Source of the DNA: Clostridia bacterium UC5.1-1D10 | GTDB taxonomy: Bacteria > Bacillota > Clostridia > Lachnospirales > Anaerotignaceae | Assembly: GCA_001304995.1 (NCBI GenBank) | Contig: BBZU01000009.1 | Coordinates: forward strand, 1-64,000 | DNA length: 64,000 nucleotides | Direction of reading: 5' to 3' | In this document: piece after piece, positions 15,613-23,226 of the stretch | Position numbering within the stretch: position 1 is the first letter of the stretch | How the letters are laid out: each line of letters opens with the position of its first letter | Translations under genes and position numbers: made by a program | Notes under the pieces: model-generated | The model's input: only the letters and a program-made list of their open reading frames with translations | Databases searched by the model: none | Told to the model about the DNA's origin: nothing

Positions 15613-16905
15613 ATGACCGGTAAAAACGATGAAACCAACAAATTACGGTGTTCCTTTTGCGGCAAAACACAGGATCAGGTAAAAAAACTGATTGCCGGCC
15701 CCAATGTGTATATCTGTGACGAATGTATCGACCTTTGCGCAGATATTATTGATGAAGAATACGAAACCCTCGCAAAAGAGGACGAAGTGAAAGAACTGCC
15801 CAAGCCCAAGCAGATCAAGGAAATCCTTGACCAGTATGTCATCGGTCAGGACAGAGCAAAACAGGCACTGTCTGTGGCAGTTTATAACCACTATAAGAGA
15901 ATTTTCCGCAACGCCAAAACAGACGATGTGGAACTGCAGAAAAGCAATATCCTGCTGGTAGGCCCTACCGGTACTGGTAAAACCCTGCTGGCACAGACTT
16001 TGGCAAGAGTATTGCAGGTGCCTTTCGCCATTGCAGACGCTACTTCTTTGACAGAAGCCGGCTATGTAGGTGAAGACGTAGAAAATATCCTGCTGAAACT
16101 GATTCAGGCAGCAGATTACGATATTGAAAAAGCGGAACGCGGTATCATCTATATCGACGAAATCGATAAGATCACTAAGAAATCTGAAAACGTATCCATC
16201 ACCCGTGATGTCAGCGGTGAAGGCGTACAGCAGGCACTGCTGAAAATTCTGGAAGGCACAACAGCAAGCGTGCCTCCTCAGGGCGGCAGAAAGCACCCTC
16301 ATCAGGAATTTATCCAGATTGACACTACAAACATTCTGTTTATCTGCGGCGGCGCCTTTGGCGGCATCGAAAAGATCATCCAGAACCGTATGGGTCACAA
16401 AGTCATCGGTTTTGGCGCAGATGTTCACAGCAAGCTGGATAAAACAAACGATGAACTGCTGCAGAGCCTGATGCCTCAGGATCTGCTGAAATATGGTCTG
16501 ATTCCTGAATTCATCGGTCGTCTGCCTGTTGTGGTAACACTGGATAATCTGGATGAAGATGCTTTCGTTCATATCCTGACAGAACCCAAAAACGCATTGA
16601 CCAAACAGTATGAATATCTGTTTGAACTGGATGATGTGATTCTGGAATTTGAAGAAGACGCTCTGAGAGCCATTGCGCATAAGGCTATGGAACGGGAAAC
16701 CGGCGCCAGAGGTCTGAGAGCCATTCTGGAAGAATTCATCAACCCTGTGATGTACGAAATCCCCACAGAAACCACTGTGGAAAAATGCATCATCACCAAA
16801 GATGTGGTGGAAGGCAAAGCACAGCCCCAGTATATCTATAACGAAAACAGAAAGCCCCTGCACCGTTCCCGTCAGAAAAAACAGGATAAAGGCGCAAGCG
16901 CATAA
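15613..16905 (+). CDS. clpX: ATP-dependent Clp protease ATPase subunit ClpX
   Basis: The 430-residue product begins with the four-cysteine zinc domain ([10 protein letters not shown] ... VYICDEC, about 11-39). The AAA+ module follows with Walker A GPTGTGKT, Walker [10 protein letters not shown] and the sensor region. [11 protein letters not shown] and [12 protein letters not shown] are typical ClpX stretches, and [11 protein letters not shown] lies near the end. It unfolds substrates and feeds them to ClpP. It starts eight bases after clpP and shares its transcript. Confidence 0.97.
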   Translation: MTGKNDETNKLRCSFCGKTQDQVKKLIAGPNVYICDECIDLCADIIDEEYETLAKEDEVKELPKPKQIKEILDQYVIGQDRAKQALSVAVYNHYKRIFRNAKTDDVELQKSNILLVGPTGTGKTLLAQTLARVLQVPFAIADATSLTEAGYVGEDVENILLKLIQAADYDIEKAERGIIYIDEIDKITKKSENVSITRDVSGEGVQQALLKILEGTTASVPPQGGRKHPHQEFIQIDTTNILFICGGAFGGIEKIIQNRMGHKVIGFGADVHSKLDKTNDELLQSLMPQDLLKYGLIPEFIGRLPVVVTLDNLDEDAFVHILTEPKNALTKQYEYLFELDDVILEFEEDALRAIAHKAMERETGARGLRAILEEFINPVMYEIPTETTVEKCIITKDVVEGKAQPQYIYNENRKPLHRSRQKKQDKGASA

Positions 16906-16930
16906 CTGTTTGTATAAAGTAAGAATGGAA

Positions 16931-16977
16931 AAGAGCGCGAAACTTTTAGAAATAGCAGTTTCGTGCTCTTGTTTTTT
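16931..16977 (+). terminator. Terminator of clpPX
   Basis: A 14-bp stem AAGAGCGCGAAACT/AGTTTCGTGCTCTT (16931-16944/16957-16970; one mismatch) then G and six T. Confidence 0.85.
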
Positions 16978-17003
16978 AGGAAGAAAAGAAAGAAGGGATC
17001 ATC

Positions 17004-17564
17004 ATGATTTTGGATTTGACAACCATGCTCACACCGGACCATCCCATGATCGCATGGGCAAAAACAAAGGAAAATCCCCATATTGCCATGGGCCATGTGG
17101 GAACCCATTTAGATACCTATGAAAAAACAAAAATTCCGCTGGAGTATTTCCGTTCCCGTGGAGTTTTGTTTCAGGTCGTTGGAATTGGGGAAGTGACAGA
17201 GGCGGATATTGATCTGACAAAGGTTCAAGCAGGAGATTTTGTTTTATTCCGCACCGGAAGAAGTGAGGAATACGCCTATGGTGAAAAAGAATACTTTCCC
17301 AATCATCCCAAACTTTCTCTGTCTTTGATTGAAAAATTGGTAGAAAAGCAGATTCATTTTATCGTTGTGGATTGTCCCGGTATCCGGGAGCATGAAGAGC
17401 ATCAGCAGGCAGACCGTTTTTGCGAAAGACATGGTGTTTATGTCATTGAGAACCTGAAAAATCTTTCTGGCATTACATCAGAAACCTTTACGGTTTATAC
17501 CATGTGGTTGGATGATGCGCAGATGACAGGGCTGAGATGCCGTGTTTTGGCAGAGATGAAATAA
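17004..17564 (+). CDS. Cyclase family protein (kynurenine formamidase-like)
   Basis: The 186-residue product has the metal-binding signature of the cyclase family, HVGTHLDTYEK (about 31-41), and conserved stretches GDFVLFRTG and FIVVDCPGIREHEEH. Family members are metal-dependent hydrolases of amides or cyclic compounds; kynurenine formamidase is the best-known one. It is shorter than KynB (about 210 residues) and no tryptophan genes are near, so the substrate is open. AAGAAAGAAGGGATC gives a moderate ribosome site. Confidence 0.8.
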   Translation: MILDLTTMLTPDHPMIAWAKTKENPHIAMGHVGTHLDTYEKTKIPLEYFRSRGVLFQVVGIGEVTEADIDLTKVQAGDFVLFRTGRSEEYAYGEKEYFPNHPKLSLSLIEKLVEKQIHFIVVDCPGIREHEEHQQADRFCERHGVYVIENLKNLSGITSETFTVYTMWLDDAQMTGLRCRVLAEMK

Positions 17565-17807
17565 AAGAGAAAGGTTGTTATTTTCTCGGCAAGGGTTGTA
17601 TGTCTATTTATACAAAAATACGGTGGTTTCCATTGGAAACTTTTATTTTACCGTCAGGAAAAAATTGACAGGAGCCTGTAAATATGGGAAATTTTGCGGA
17701 TTGTATACACGGCGTACACCCTTGGTGGATAGATGGTTTTCTATTGGGGAAAAGCCGAAAAAACCTGGAAAAATCGAGAAAATCGGCAAAAAGATCACAA
17801 TTTTGTA
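17565..17807. other. Intergenic region before the threonine ammonia-lyase promoter
   Basis: I see no gene here. A short hairpin GTTTCC/GGAAAC (17626-17631/17635-17640) followed by TTTTATTTT could end the cyclase transcript. An open frame of 78 codons (17575-17811) lacks a ribosome site and family resemblance, and I do not support it. Confidence 0.5.
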
Positions 17808-17886
17808 TTGACGTTGGAAAAAAGGAGGACTATAATTAACTCGTACATGAGAGAGGGACAATTAAAAACAATTGTCCGTGAGTTAA
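17808..17886 (+). promoter_or_regulatory. Strong promoter and leader hairpin of the threonine ammonia-lyase gene
   Basis: TTGACG (17808-17813), a 17-bp spacer and TATAAT (17831-17836) form a near-consensus promoter. Just downstream, GGACAATT/AATTGTCC (17856-17863/17870-17877) lies inside TTAACTC/GAGTTAA (17836-17842/17880-17886). The nested hairpin lies close to the predicted RNA 5' end and could protect the message. It has no T run and is not an evident terminator. Confidence 0.75.
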
Positions 17887-17916
17887 AAACTTTTAAATTT
17901 ACAGGAGTGATATTTT

Positions 17917-19110
17917 ATGTTGACAATGGAAATGCTGCAGGAAGCAAAAAAAGTACTGGACGGCGTAGCTAGAAAAACACCCGTATTCCAGTCCACTTAC
18001 ATCAACCCCGATGCTGATGTTTATATCAAATGTGAAAACATGCAGGTAACAGGTTCTTTCAAACTGAGAGGCGCTTACTTCAAAACAGCTAGCCTGACAG
18101 ACGAAGAAGCACAGAAAGGTGTAATCGCTTGCTCCGCAGGTAACCACGCTCAGGGCGTAGCTCTGGCTGCACAGAAAAAAGGTATCCCTGCTGTAATTTG
18201 CATGCCCGAATCCGCACCCATGGCTAAAGTAGAAGCTACAAGAAGCTATGGCGCAGAAGTAGTGCTGGTTCCCGGCGTATATGATGATGCTGCTGCAAAA
18301 GCTACACAGCTGCAGCAGGAAAAAGGCTACACATTCCTGCACCCCTTCAACGATGAATACGTAATGGCTGGTCAGGGTACAGTTGGTCTGGAAATTATGG
18401 AACAGGTAAAAGACGCAGAAGTTGTTCTGGTTCCCATCGGTGGCGGCGGTCTGATCGGCGGCGTTGCTTTCGCTGTAAAACAGATCAACCCTAACTGTAA
18501 AGTATATGGTGTACAGGCAGCAGGCGCTCCTTCCATGCAGAACGCTCTGAAAGTTGGTAAAACAGAAGCTCTGGCTTCCGTAAGCACAATGGCTGACGGT
18601 ATCGCTGTTAAACAGCCTGGCGACCTGACATTCGCTATGTGCCAGAAATATGTTGATGGCGTTGTAACAGTAACAGAAGACGAAATCGCTTCCGCTATCC
18701 TGAAACTGATCGAAAAACACAAAATGGTAGCAGAAGGCGCTGGCGCTGTTTCCGTAGCAGCTGCTATGTACAACAAAGTTGACATCAAAGGCAAAAAAGC
18801 TGTATGCGTAATCTCCGGTGGTAACGTAGACGTTAACGTTCTGGACCGTATCATCGACAAAGCTCTGCAGGCTAACGGCAGAATCACAAAACTGTCCGTA
18901 ATGGTTATGGATAAACCCGGTCAGCTGACACAGCTGCTGACAGCTATCGCTGAAACAGGCGCTAACATCTTCAGCGTAAACCACGACCGTATGGTACAGG
19001 ATATCGCAGTAAGCACATGTATCGTAGACATCGTTGCTGAAACAAGAAACAAAGAACACAGCGAACAGATGATCGAAGCAATCAAAGCAAAAGGCTTCCA
19101 GGTACTGTAA
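17917..19110 (+). CDS. ilvA: Threonine ammonia-lyase (threonine dehydratase)
   Basis: This PLP enzyme converts L-threonine to 2-oxobutyrate and ammonia. The PLP lysine is in TGSFKLRGAY (about K49), the phosphate-binding glycine loop is GGGG at about 175-178, and an ACT-like regulatory domain occupies about 325-397. At 397 residues it matches the short forms (TdcB plus ACT) rather than the 500-residue biosynthetic E. coli IlvA. Codon use is as biased as in dnaK and tig, and the promoter is near consensus. This points to a bulk catabolic role such as threonine fermentation to propionate (inference). The symbol tdcB would be an alternative. Confidence 0.93.
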   Translation: MLTMEMLQEAKKVLDGVARKTPVFQSTYINPDADVYIKCENMQVTGSFKLRGAYFKTASLTDEEAQKGVIACSAGNHAQGVALAAQKKGIPAVICMPESAPMAKVEATRSYGAEVVLVPGVYDDAAAKATQLQQEKGYTFLHPFNDEYVMAGQGTVGLEIMEQVKDAEVVLVPIGGGGLIGGVAFAVKQINPNCKVYGVQAAGAPSMQNALKVGKTEALASVSTMADGIAVKQPGDLTFAMCQKYVDGVVTVTEDEIASAILKLIEKHKMVAEGAGAVSVAAAMYNKVDIKGKKAVCVISGGNVDVNVLDRIIDKALQANGRITKLSVMVMDKPGQLTQLLTAIAETGANIFSVNHDRMVQDIAVSTCIVDIVAETRNKEHSEQMIEAIKAKGFQVL

Positions 19111-19148
19111 TTCGCAGTATCTACAAAAGCAACATAAATCATAACGAT

Positions 19149-19190
19149 AAAAAGGGACATTGCGGCAGAAATGCGGCACTGTCCCTTTTT
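19149..19190 (+). terminator. Terminator of the threonine ammonia-lyase gene
   Basis: Stem AAAAAGGGACA/TGTCCCTTTTT (19149-19159/19180-19190) with a GC-rich loop. The A/T symmetry makes it usable in both directions. Confidence 0.85.
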
Positions 19191-19214
19191 CTGTTGCAGG
19201 AACAGGAAAAATCC

Positions 19215-19243
19215 TTGTGGTGTGATGTGCTCCGTCGTATAAT
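19215..19243 (+). promoter_or_regulatory. Promoter of the EamA transporter gene
   Basis: TTGTGG (19215-19220), a 17-bp spacer and TATAAT (19238-19243), about 35 bp before the start codon. Confidence 0.65.
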
Positions 19244-19278
19244 AGATATACTAATGCAAAAGAAAGGATAGGAAAGTT

Positions 19279-20187
19279 ATGGAAGGGAATCGTGAAAAAA
19301 GACGGGGCATTTTCCTGACACTGGCAGGGGGGATGTGCTGGGGGATCTCCGGCTGTTTTGGTCAGTTTTTGTTTCAGGAAAAGGGGGCTACGGCAAACTG
19401 GCTGGTGTCCATCCGTCTGCTGACTGCAGGGATTTTGCTGCTGATCATCGGCTATATCCATCAAGGGAAAAAACTCAATGAAGTATTTCATAAAGGAGCA
19501 GATGCCAAGAAATTATTGGGCTTTTCTATTTTTGGCATGCTGTTTTGCCAGTATACATACTTTGTAACGGTGCAGTATTCCAATGCTGGTACGGCAACGG
19601 TGCTTCAGGCATTGGCTCCTACGGTTATTCTGGCGTTTGTCTGCATCCGTAACTTGAAGCTGCCCAGAGGATTTGAACTGGCGGCGGTTATTTCGGCTGT
19701 TTTAGGGGTATTCCTCTTGAGTACCCATGGGAATATTCATAATATGATGCTGACAAAACAGGCATTATTTTTCGGTCTGGCTTCTGCCGTAGGGGCAGCG
19801 TCCTATAATCTGCTGGCAGCTGATTTGCTGCGGGGATATGGCGTTTATGTGGTTGTAGGGTTTGGTATGTTTTTTGGCGGTTTAGTGCTCTGCGCCATTG
19901 TGCGCCCATGGGAGCATATGATTCCGCTGGATGGAGAAACGCTCCTTGCCCTCTTTGGCGTTATCGTCATTGGTACAGCCATTGCTTTCTCCTTATATCT
20001 GAAAGGGGTCAGCATTGTAGGCGCTTTTATGGGCAGCCTTCTGGGAACCATCGAACCAGTGACCGCTATTGTGGTATCAGCTCTCTTTTTGGGTTCCAAA
20101 TTCCAGTGGATCGACCTGTTGGGATTTGTATTGATTTTGGGCACAGTCCTGCTTTTGTCACTCCGTACACCACACGAAGAAGTATAA
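19279..20187 (+). CDS. EamA/DMT family transporter
   Basis: The 302-residue product is a ten-helix membrane protein made of two EamA repeats (about 8-145 and 155-295). GGMCWGISGCFGQFLF near the N-terminus and GTIEPVTAIVVSALFLG near the C-terminus are typical of drug/metabolite transporters. Substrates of this superfamily range from amino acids to metabolites and cannot be read from sequence. It lies after the threonine ammonia-lyase gene but has its own promoter. Confidence 0.9.
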   Translation: MEGNREKRRGIFLTLAGGMCWGISGCFGQFLFQEKGATANWLVSIRLLTAGILLLIIGYIHQGKKLNEVFHKGADAKKLLGFSIFGMLFCQYTYFVTVQYSNAGTATVLQALAPTVILAFVCIRNLKLPRGFELAAVISAVLGVFLLSTHGNIHNMMLTKQALFFGLASAVGAASYNLLAADLLRGYGVYVVVGFGMFFGGLVLCAIVRPWEHMIPLDGETLLALFGVIVIGTAIAFSLYLKGVSIVGAFMGSLLGTIEPVTAIVVSALFLGSKFQWIDLLGFVLILGTVLLLSLRTPHEEV

Positions 20188-20238
20188 AAAATCATTTGGG
20201 CAGCACAGAAGAAATGCGAACGTATTTTCTGATGGGGC

Positions 20239-20267
20239 TTGCCCTTTTTTTCGCCCTCCTTTATAAT
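20239..20267 (+). promoter_or_regulatory. Promoter of ruvAB
   Basis: TTGCCC (20239-20244), a 17-bp spacer and TATAAT (20262-20267). A short GGGC/GCCC hairpin with T run just upstream may end the transporter transcript. Confidence 0.65.
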
Positions 20268-20293
20268 GGAAAGGGTAAACAGGAGGACAAACT

Positions 20294-20899
20294 ATGATTT
20301 CATATATCAAAGGTACCTTGGTTCACCGAGGAAACGGCGTGGTAGTCGTGGAAGCCAGTGGACTGGGCTACGAAATTTTTGTTTCCGCGGCAACCCTTTC
20401 GGTGCTGCCGGAAGTGGGGGAAACGGTGAAAATCCATACCCACATGAATGTAAAGGAAGACGGCATTTCTCTTTATGGCTTTTCTACGGCAGAAGAACTG
20501 GAGCTGTTCCATCGGCTCATCAGTGTTACTGGCGTGGGGCCCAAGGGGGCACTGGGCTTTTTGTCTCAGCTGAAACCCCAGGAGATCATTCTTGCCATCC
20601 TTTCTGATGACGTGAAAACATTGTCCAAAGCCCCTGGTGTCGGCAGAAAAACTGCCCAGCGGGTGATTTTGGAACTGAAAGATAAATTCCAGACAGCAGA
20701 TGCCATTGCCATGGAAATGGAAGCAGACGATTTGATGCCTACGGGCAGCAACGGCGCCAAGTTTGAAGCCATGGACGCATTGGCGGCACTGGGATACAGC
20801 CGCAGCGAAGCGGCAAAAGCTGTCAACGGCGTGGCAGCGGAAGGCATGACCACAGAGGACATCTTAAAAGCTGCCCTCAAGAAAATGGTCACATTTTGA
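20294..20899 (+). CDS. ruvA: Holliday junction branch migration protein RuvA
   Basis: The 201-residue product has the three RuvA domains. These are an N-terminal OB fold (MISYIKGTLVHRGNGVVVVEASGLGY region), a central pair of helix-hairpin-helix motifs (LISVTGVGPKGALGFL and LSKAPGVGRKTAQRVILELKDK), and a small C-terminal three-helix domain (EAMDALAALGYSRSEAAKAV) that contacts RuvB. It binds the four-way junction as a tetramer. ruvB follows ten bases later. Confidence 0.97.
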   Translation: MISYIKGTLVHRGNGVVVVEASGLGYEIFVSAATLSVLPEVGETVKIHTHMNVKEDGISLYGFSTAEELELFHRLISVTGVGPKGALGFLSQLKPQEIILAILSDDVKTLSKAPGVGRKTAQRVILELKDKFQTADAIAMEMEADDLMPTGSNGAKFEAMDALAALGYSRSEAAKAVNGVAAEGMTTEDILKAALKKMVTF

Positions 20900-20909
20900 G
20901 TAGAAACAG

Positions 20910-21929
20910 GTGGAAGCATTGGAAGATAGACGGATATTGACTGCCGGCATGCGGGAGGAAGATCGGGATACAGAACCGAAACTGCGGCCGGAGCGTTTGG
21001 AAAACTATATCGGGCAGGAGAATGTAAAAGAAAACCTGCGAGTGTTCATTGAAGCGGCAAAACAGCGTGGCGAAGCCTTAGATCATGTGCTGCTTTACGG
21101 CCCGCCGGGACTTGGTAAGACCACATTGTCCAATATCATTGCCAATGAAATGGGCGTGCAGATCAAGACCACTTCCGGCCCTGCCATTGAGCGTCCGGGG
21201 GACATGGCGGCGGTGCTTAACAGCCTTGGAGAAGGGGACATCCTCTTTATTGACGAAATCCATCGGCTGAATCGCATGATTGAGGAAATCCTCTATCCTG
21301 CCATGGAGGACTATGTCATTGATATTATGATCGGCAAAGGCCCCGGCGCACGGTCTGTGCGGCTGGATTTGCCGAAATTTACACTGATTGGGGCAACCAC
21401 TCGTATTGGGCTTTTGACAGCACCGCTTAGGGATCGTTTTGGCGTGGTACATCGGCTGGAGCCTTATGGCGTGGCACAGCTGAAAGTGATTCTGTTGCGC
21501 TCGGCAGATGTGCTGAAAGTGGAATTGGATGAAGACGGTGCGGAAGAAATTGCCCGCCGATCCAGAGGAACACCCAGAATTGCCAACCGCCTTTTGAAAC
21601 GTGTGCGAGACTTTGCTCAGGTAAAATACGACGGCAAAATCACCGGAGAAGTGGCGCGGTTTGCGCTGGATTTATTGGAAGTGGATAAAATGGGGCTGGA
21701 TTATATCGACCGGAAAATGCTCATGGCAATGATTGATAAATTCGGCGGGAAACCTGTGGGGCTGGATACTTTGGCGGCTTCCATCAACGAGGAATCCGAA
21801 ACCATTGAAGATGTATATGAACCTTATTTGCTCCAGCTGGGCTATATCCAGCGGACACCAAGGGGCAGAGTTGTGACGAAACGGGGATATGACCATTTTG
21901 GTCTGACGTATCCCGAGGGAAAGGAGTAA
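20910..21929 (+). CDS. ruvB: Holliday junction branch migration ATPase RuvB
   Basis: The 339-residue AAA+ motor has the family opening [19 protein letters not shown], Walker [10 protein letters not shown], Walker [10 protein letters not shown] and the arginine-finger region [18 protein letters not shown], then a C-terminal winged helix ending in [14 protein letters not shown]. The start is GTG 20910, just after the ruvA stop. Together RuvA and RuvB move Holliday junctions during recombinational repair. No ruvC is visible nearby, as is usual in Firmicutes. Confidence 0.97.
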   Translation: MEALEDRRILTAGMREEDRDTEPKLRPERLENYIGQENVKENLRVFIEAAKQRGEALDHVLLYGPPGLGKTTLSNIIANEMGVQIKTTSGPAIERPGDMAAVLNSLGEGDILFIDEIHRLNRMIEEILYPAMEDYVIDIMIGKGPGARSVRLDLPKFTLIGATTRIGLLTAPLRDRFGVVHRLEPYGVAQLKVILLRSADVLKVELDEDGAEEIARRSRGTPRIANRLLKRVRDFAQVKYDGKITGEVARFALDLLEVDKMGLDYIDRKMLMAMIDKFGGKPVGLDTLAASINEESETIEDVYEPYLLQLGYIQRTPRGRVVTKRGYDHFGLTYPEGKE

Positions 21930-21934
21930 TCAAT

Positions 21935-22198
21935 ATGAAATTACCAATCACTGAAGTGATCGAAAACGTAAAAGATGAATTGCTGTGCTATGAAGGGGCA
22001 GAACAGACAGCAGAACGCTGGGAAAAGGAATTTTTGCAGTGGGTGGAAGAACACAAAGGCAAAGACAAAGACATCATCGTAGATGGCGGTCAGGTATCTC
22101 TGAAAATCCGTGACGAAGAAGAAATCTTTGAAATCGCTGATTCCTATATGGATGCACTGGATGAAGGCAGTGTAAAACAGTATTGGGAAAAATTCTGA
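21935..22198 (+). CDS. Small acidic protein, function unknown
   Basis: The 87-residue product has no signal or membrane segment. It is acidic with alternating helix and strand potential (TAERWEKEFLQWVEEHKGK, KDIIVDGGQVSLKIRDEEE). AAAGGAGTAATC gives a good ribosome site five bases after ruvB, so it is cotranscribed with ruvAB. I do not recognise a family. Confidence 0.7.
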   Translation: MKLPITEVIENVKDELLCYEGAEQTAERWEKEFLQWVEEHKGKDKDIIVDGGQVSLKIRDEEEIFEIADSYMDALDEGSVKQYWEKF

Positions 22199-22212
22199 TA
22201 GATCTGAAAAAG

Positions 22213-22252
22213 AAAAGCACGAAATTTCTGGAAAGAAGTTTCGTGCTTTTTT
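22213..22252. terminator. Bidirectional terminator between ruvAB operon and thioesterase gene
   Basis: AAAAGCACGAAA (22213-22224) pairs with TTTCGTGCTTTT (22239-22250), with T runs on both strands. It serves the convergent genes on each side. Confidence 0.85.
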
Positions 22253-22256
22253 GTAT

Positions 22257-22697
22257 TTATTTTGTGATGAAATAGGTGGCTTCCATTTCCGCCGTCAGTA
22301 AATCCCCGCAGAAACACTGGATATGGAGGATTAGTTTGCCTTTTTGGAATTTTGCGAAAGAATCCAGCAAAGCCTGTTTGCCTTCGGGGTCATTGCAGAT
22401 ACATTCTGCCCGAAAATCGCCTGTGATGGGGGCAATATACCGCAGCTGAGTTTTCTGTGCGACGATATTGCCCTTTGGCAGAAGTTCGTGGAAATTGGCA
22501 TACATGACAGACCAGCCACAGACCGTCATCAAGGCGCTGATACTGCCGGCAAAGCCTGTGTTTTTGTCGTTTTTATTCTGGGCAAAAGGTACGGAAAGCA
22601 CCACTTTTTCTGGTGTGTATGTTTCCGCCTGAATGTCCATAAATTCTGTCAGTGGAATATTGCTGTGCAAAAAGGAAGTAAATGCTTTTGTATCCAT
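22257..22697 (-). CDS. YiiD C-terminal-type thioesterase domain protein
   Basis: The 146-residue product is a hotdog-fold protein: FLHSNIPLTEFMDIQAETY, VVLSVPFAQNKNDKNTGFAGSISALMTVCGW and VAQKTQLRYIAPITGDFRAEC match the thioesterase domain found at the C-terminus of E. coli YiiD. Here it stands alone, next to a separate acetyltransferase gene, so the two halves of a YiiD-like protein may be encoded as neighbours. The acyl substrate is unknown. Confidence 0.75.
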   Translation of the reverse strand: MDTKAFTSFLHSNIPLTEFMDIQAETYTPEKVVLSVPFAQNKNDKNTGFAGSISALMTVCGWSVMYANFHELLPKGNIVAQKTQLRYIAPITGDFRAECICNDPEGKQALLDSFAKFQKGKLILHIQCFCGDLLTAEMEATYFITK

Positions 22698-22708
22698 GAT
22701 TTTCTCCT

Positions 22709-23224
22709 TTATACTTCAAAAAATGCTTTATCATAGGTAACAGTGCCATTCCAGTCCCCAGCAGGTTCCTGCAAAGGCAGTGCCATATAGTTTTCGTCAG
22801 GCACACCCTCAAAGGGGCAGATGATGCCAAAACGGGAGGCAGGCACATAGCCGACTTTGGGGTAATATGTTTCACTGCCCAGTACGACGCTGATACCGTA
22901 GCCAAGTTTTTTGGCAATGCGGTGACCTTCTGCCAGTAAGGCAAGCCCAACGCCTTTTCGTTGGTGTTCCGGCAATACTGCCAGCGGCGCAGGGGCGATG
23001 GCTGTTTTTTCTCCGATTTTGATTTCAGAGAATAGAATATAGCCTATTATTTTTTCGTTTTCCTCTGCCACCAGAGAAAGAGCTGGCTGGAAAGCGGGGC
23101 TTTTGTGGAGTAGCACCACCAAATCCTGCTCGTTGCCGTCGCTGTGTTCCGCAGAAGCAAAGGCGGTTTTCACCAGCTCATATACGGCAGAAGCGTCAGA
23201 GGTTGTTTCCTGTCTGATTATCAT
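22709..23224 (-). CDS. GNAT family N-acetyltransferase (YhbS-like)
   Basis: The 171-residue product has the acetyl-CoA site in LAVLPEHQRKGVGLALLAEGHRIAKKLG and the YYPKVGYVPASRFGI segment typical of the YhbS/COG3153 group. The ATG lies three bases after the addB stop and its ribosome site (GAAAGGAAATAAAC) is inside the end of addB, so translation is likely coupled. The thioesterase gene follows 11 bp later. Substrate unknown. Confidence 0.85.
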   Translation of the reverse strand: MIIRQETTSDASAVYELVKTAFASAEHSDGNEQDLVVLLHKSPAFQPALSLVAEENEKIIGYILFSEIKIGEKTAIAPAPLAVLPEHQRKGVGLALLAEGHRIAKKLGYGISVVLGSETYYPKVGYVPASRFGIICPFEGVPDENYMALPLQEPAGDWNGTVTYDKAFFEV

Positions 23225-23226
23225 GT

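Noticed and set aside
17575-17811. A 78-codon frame between the cyclase and threonine ammonia-lyase genes.
   Set aside because: No ribosome site, no recognisable sequence, and it runs into the promoter of the next gene.
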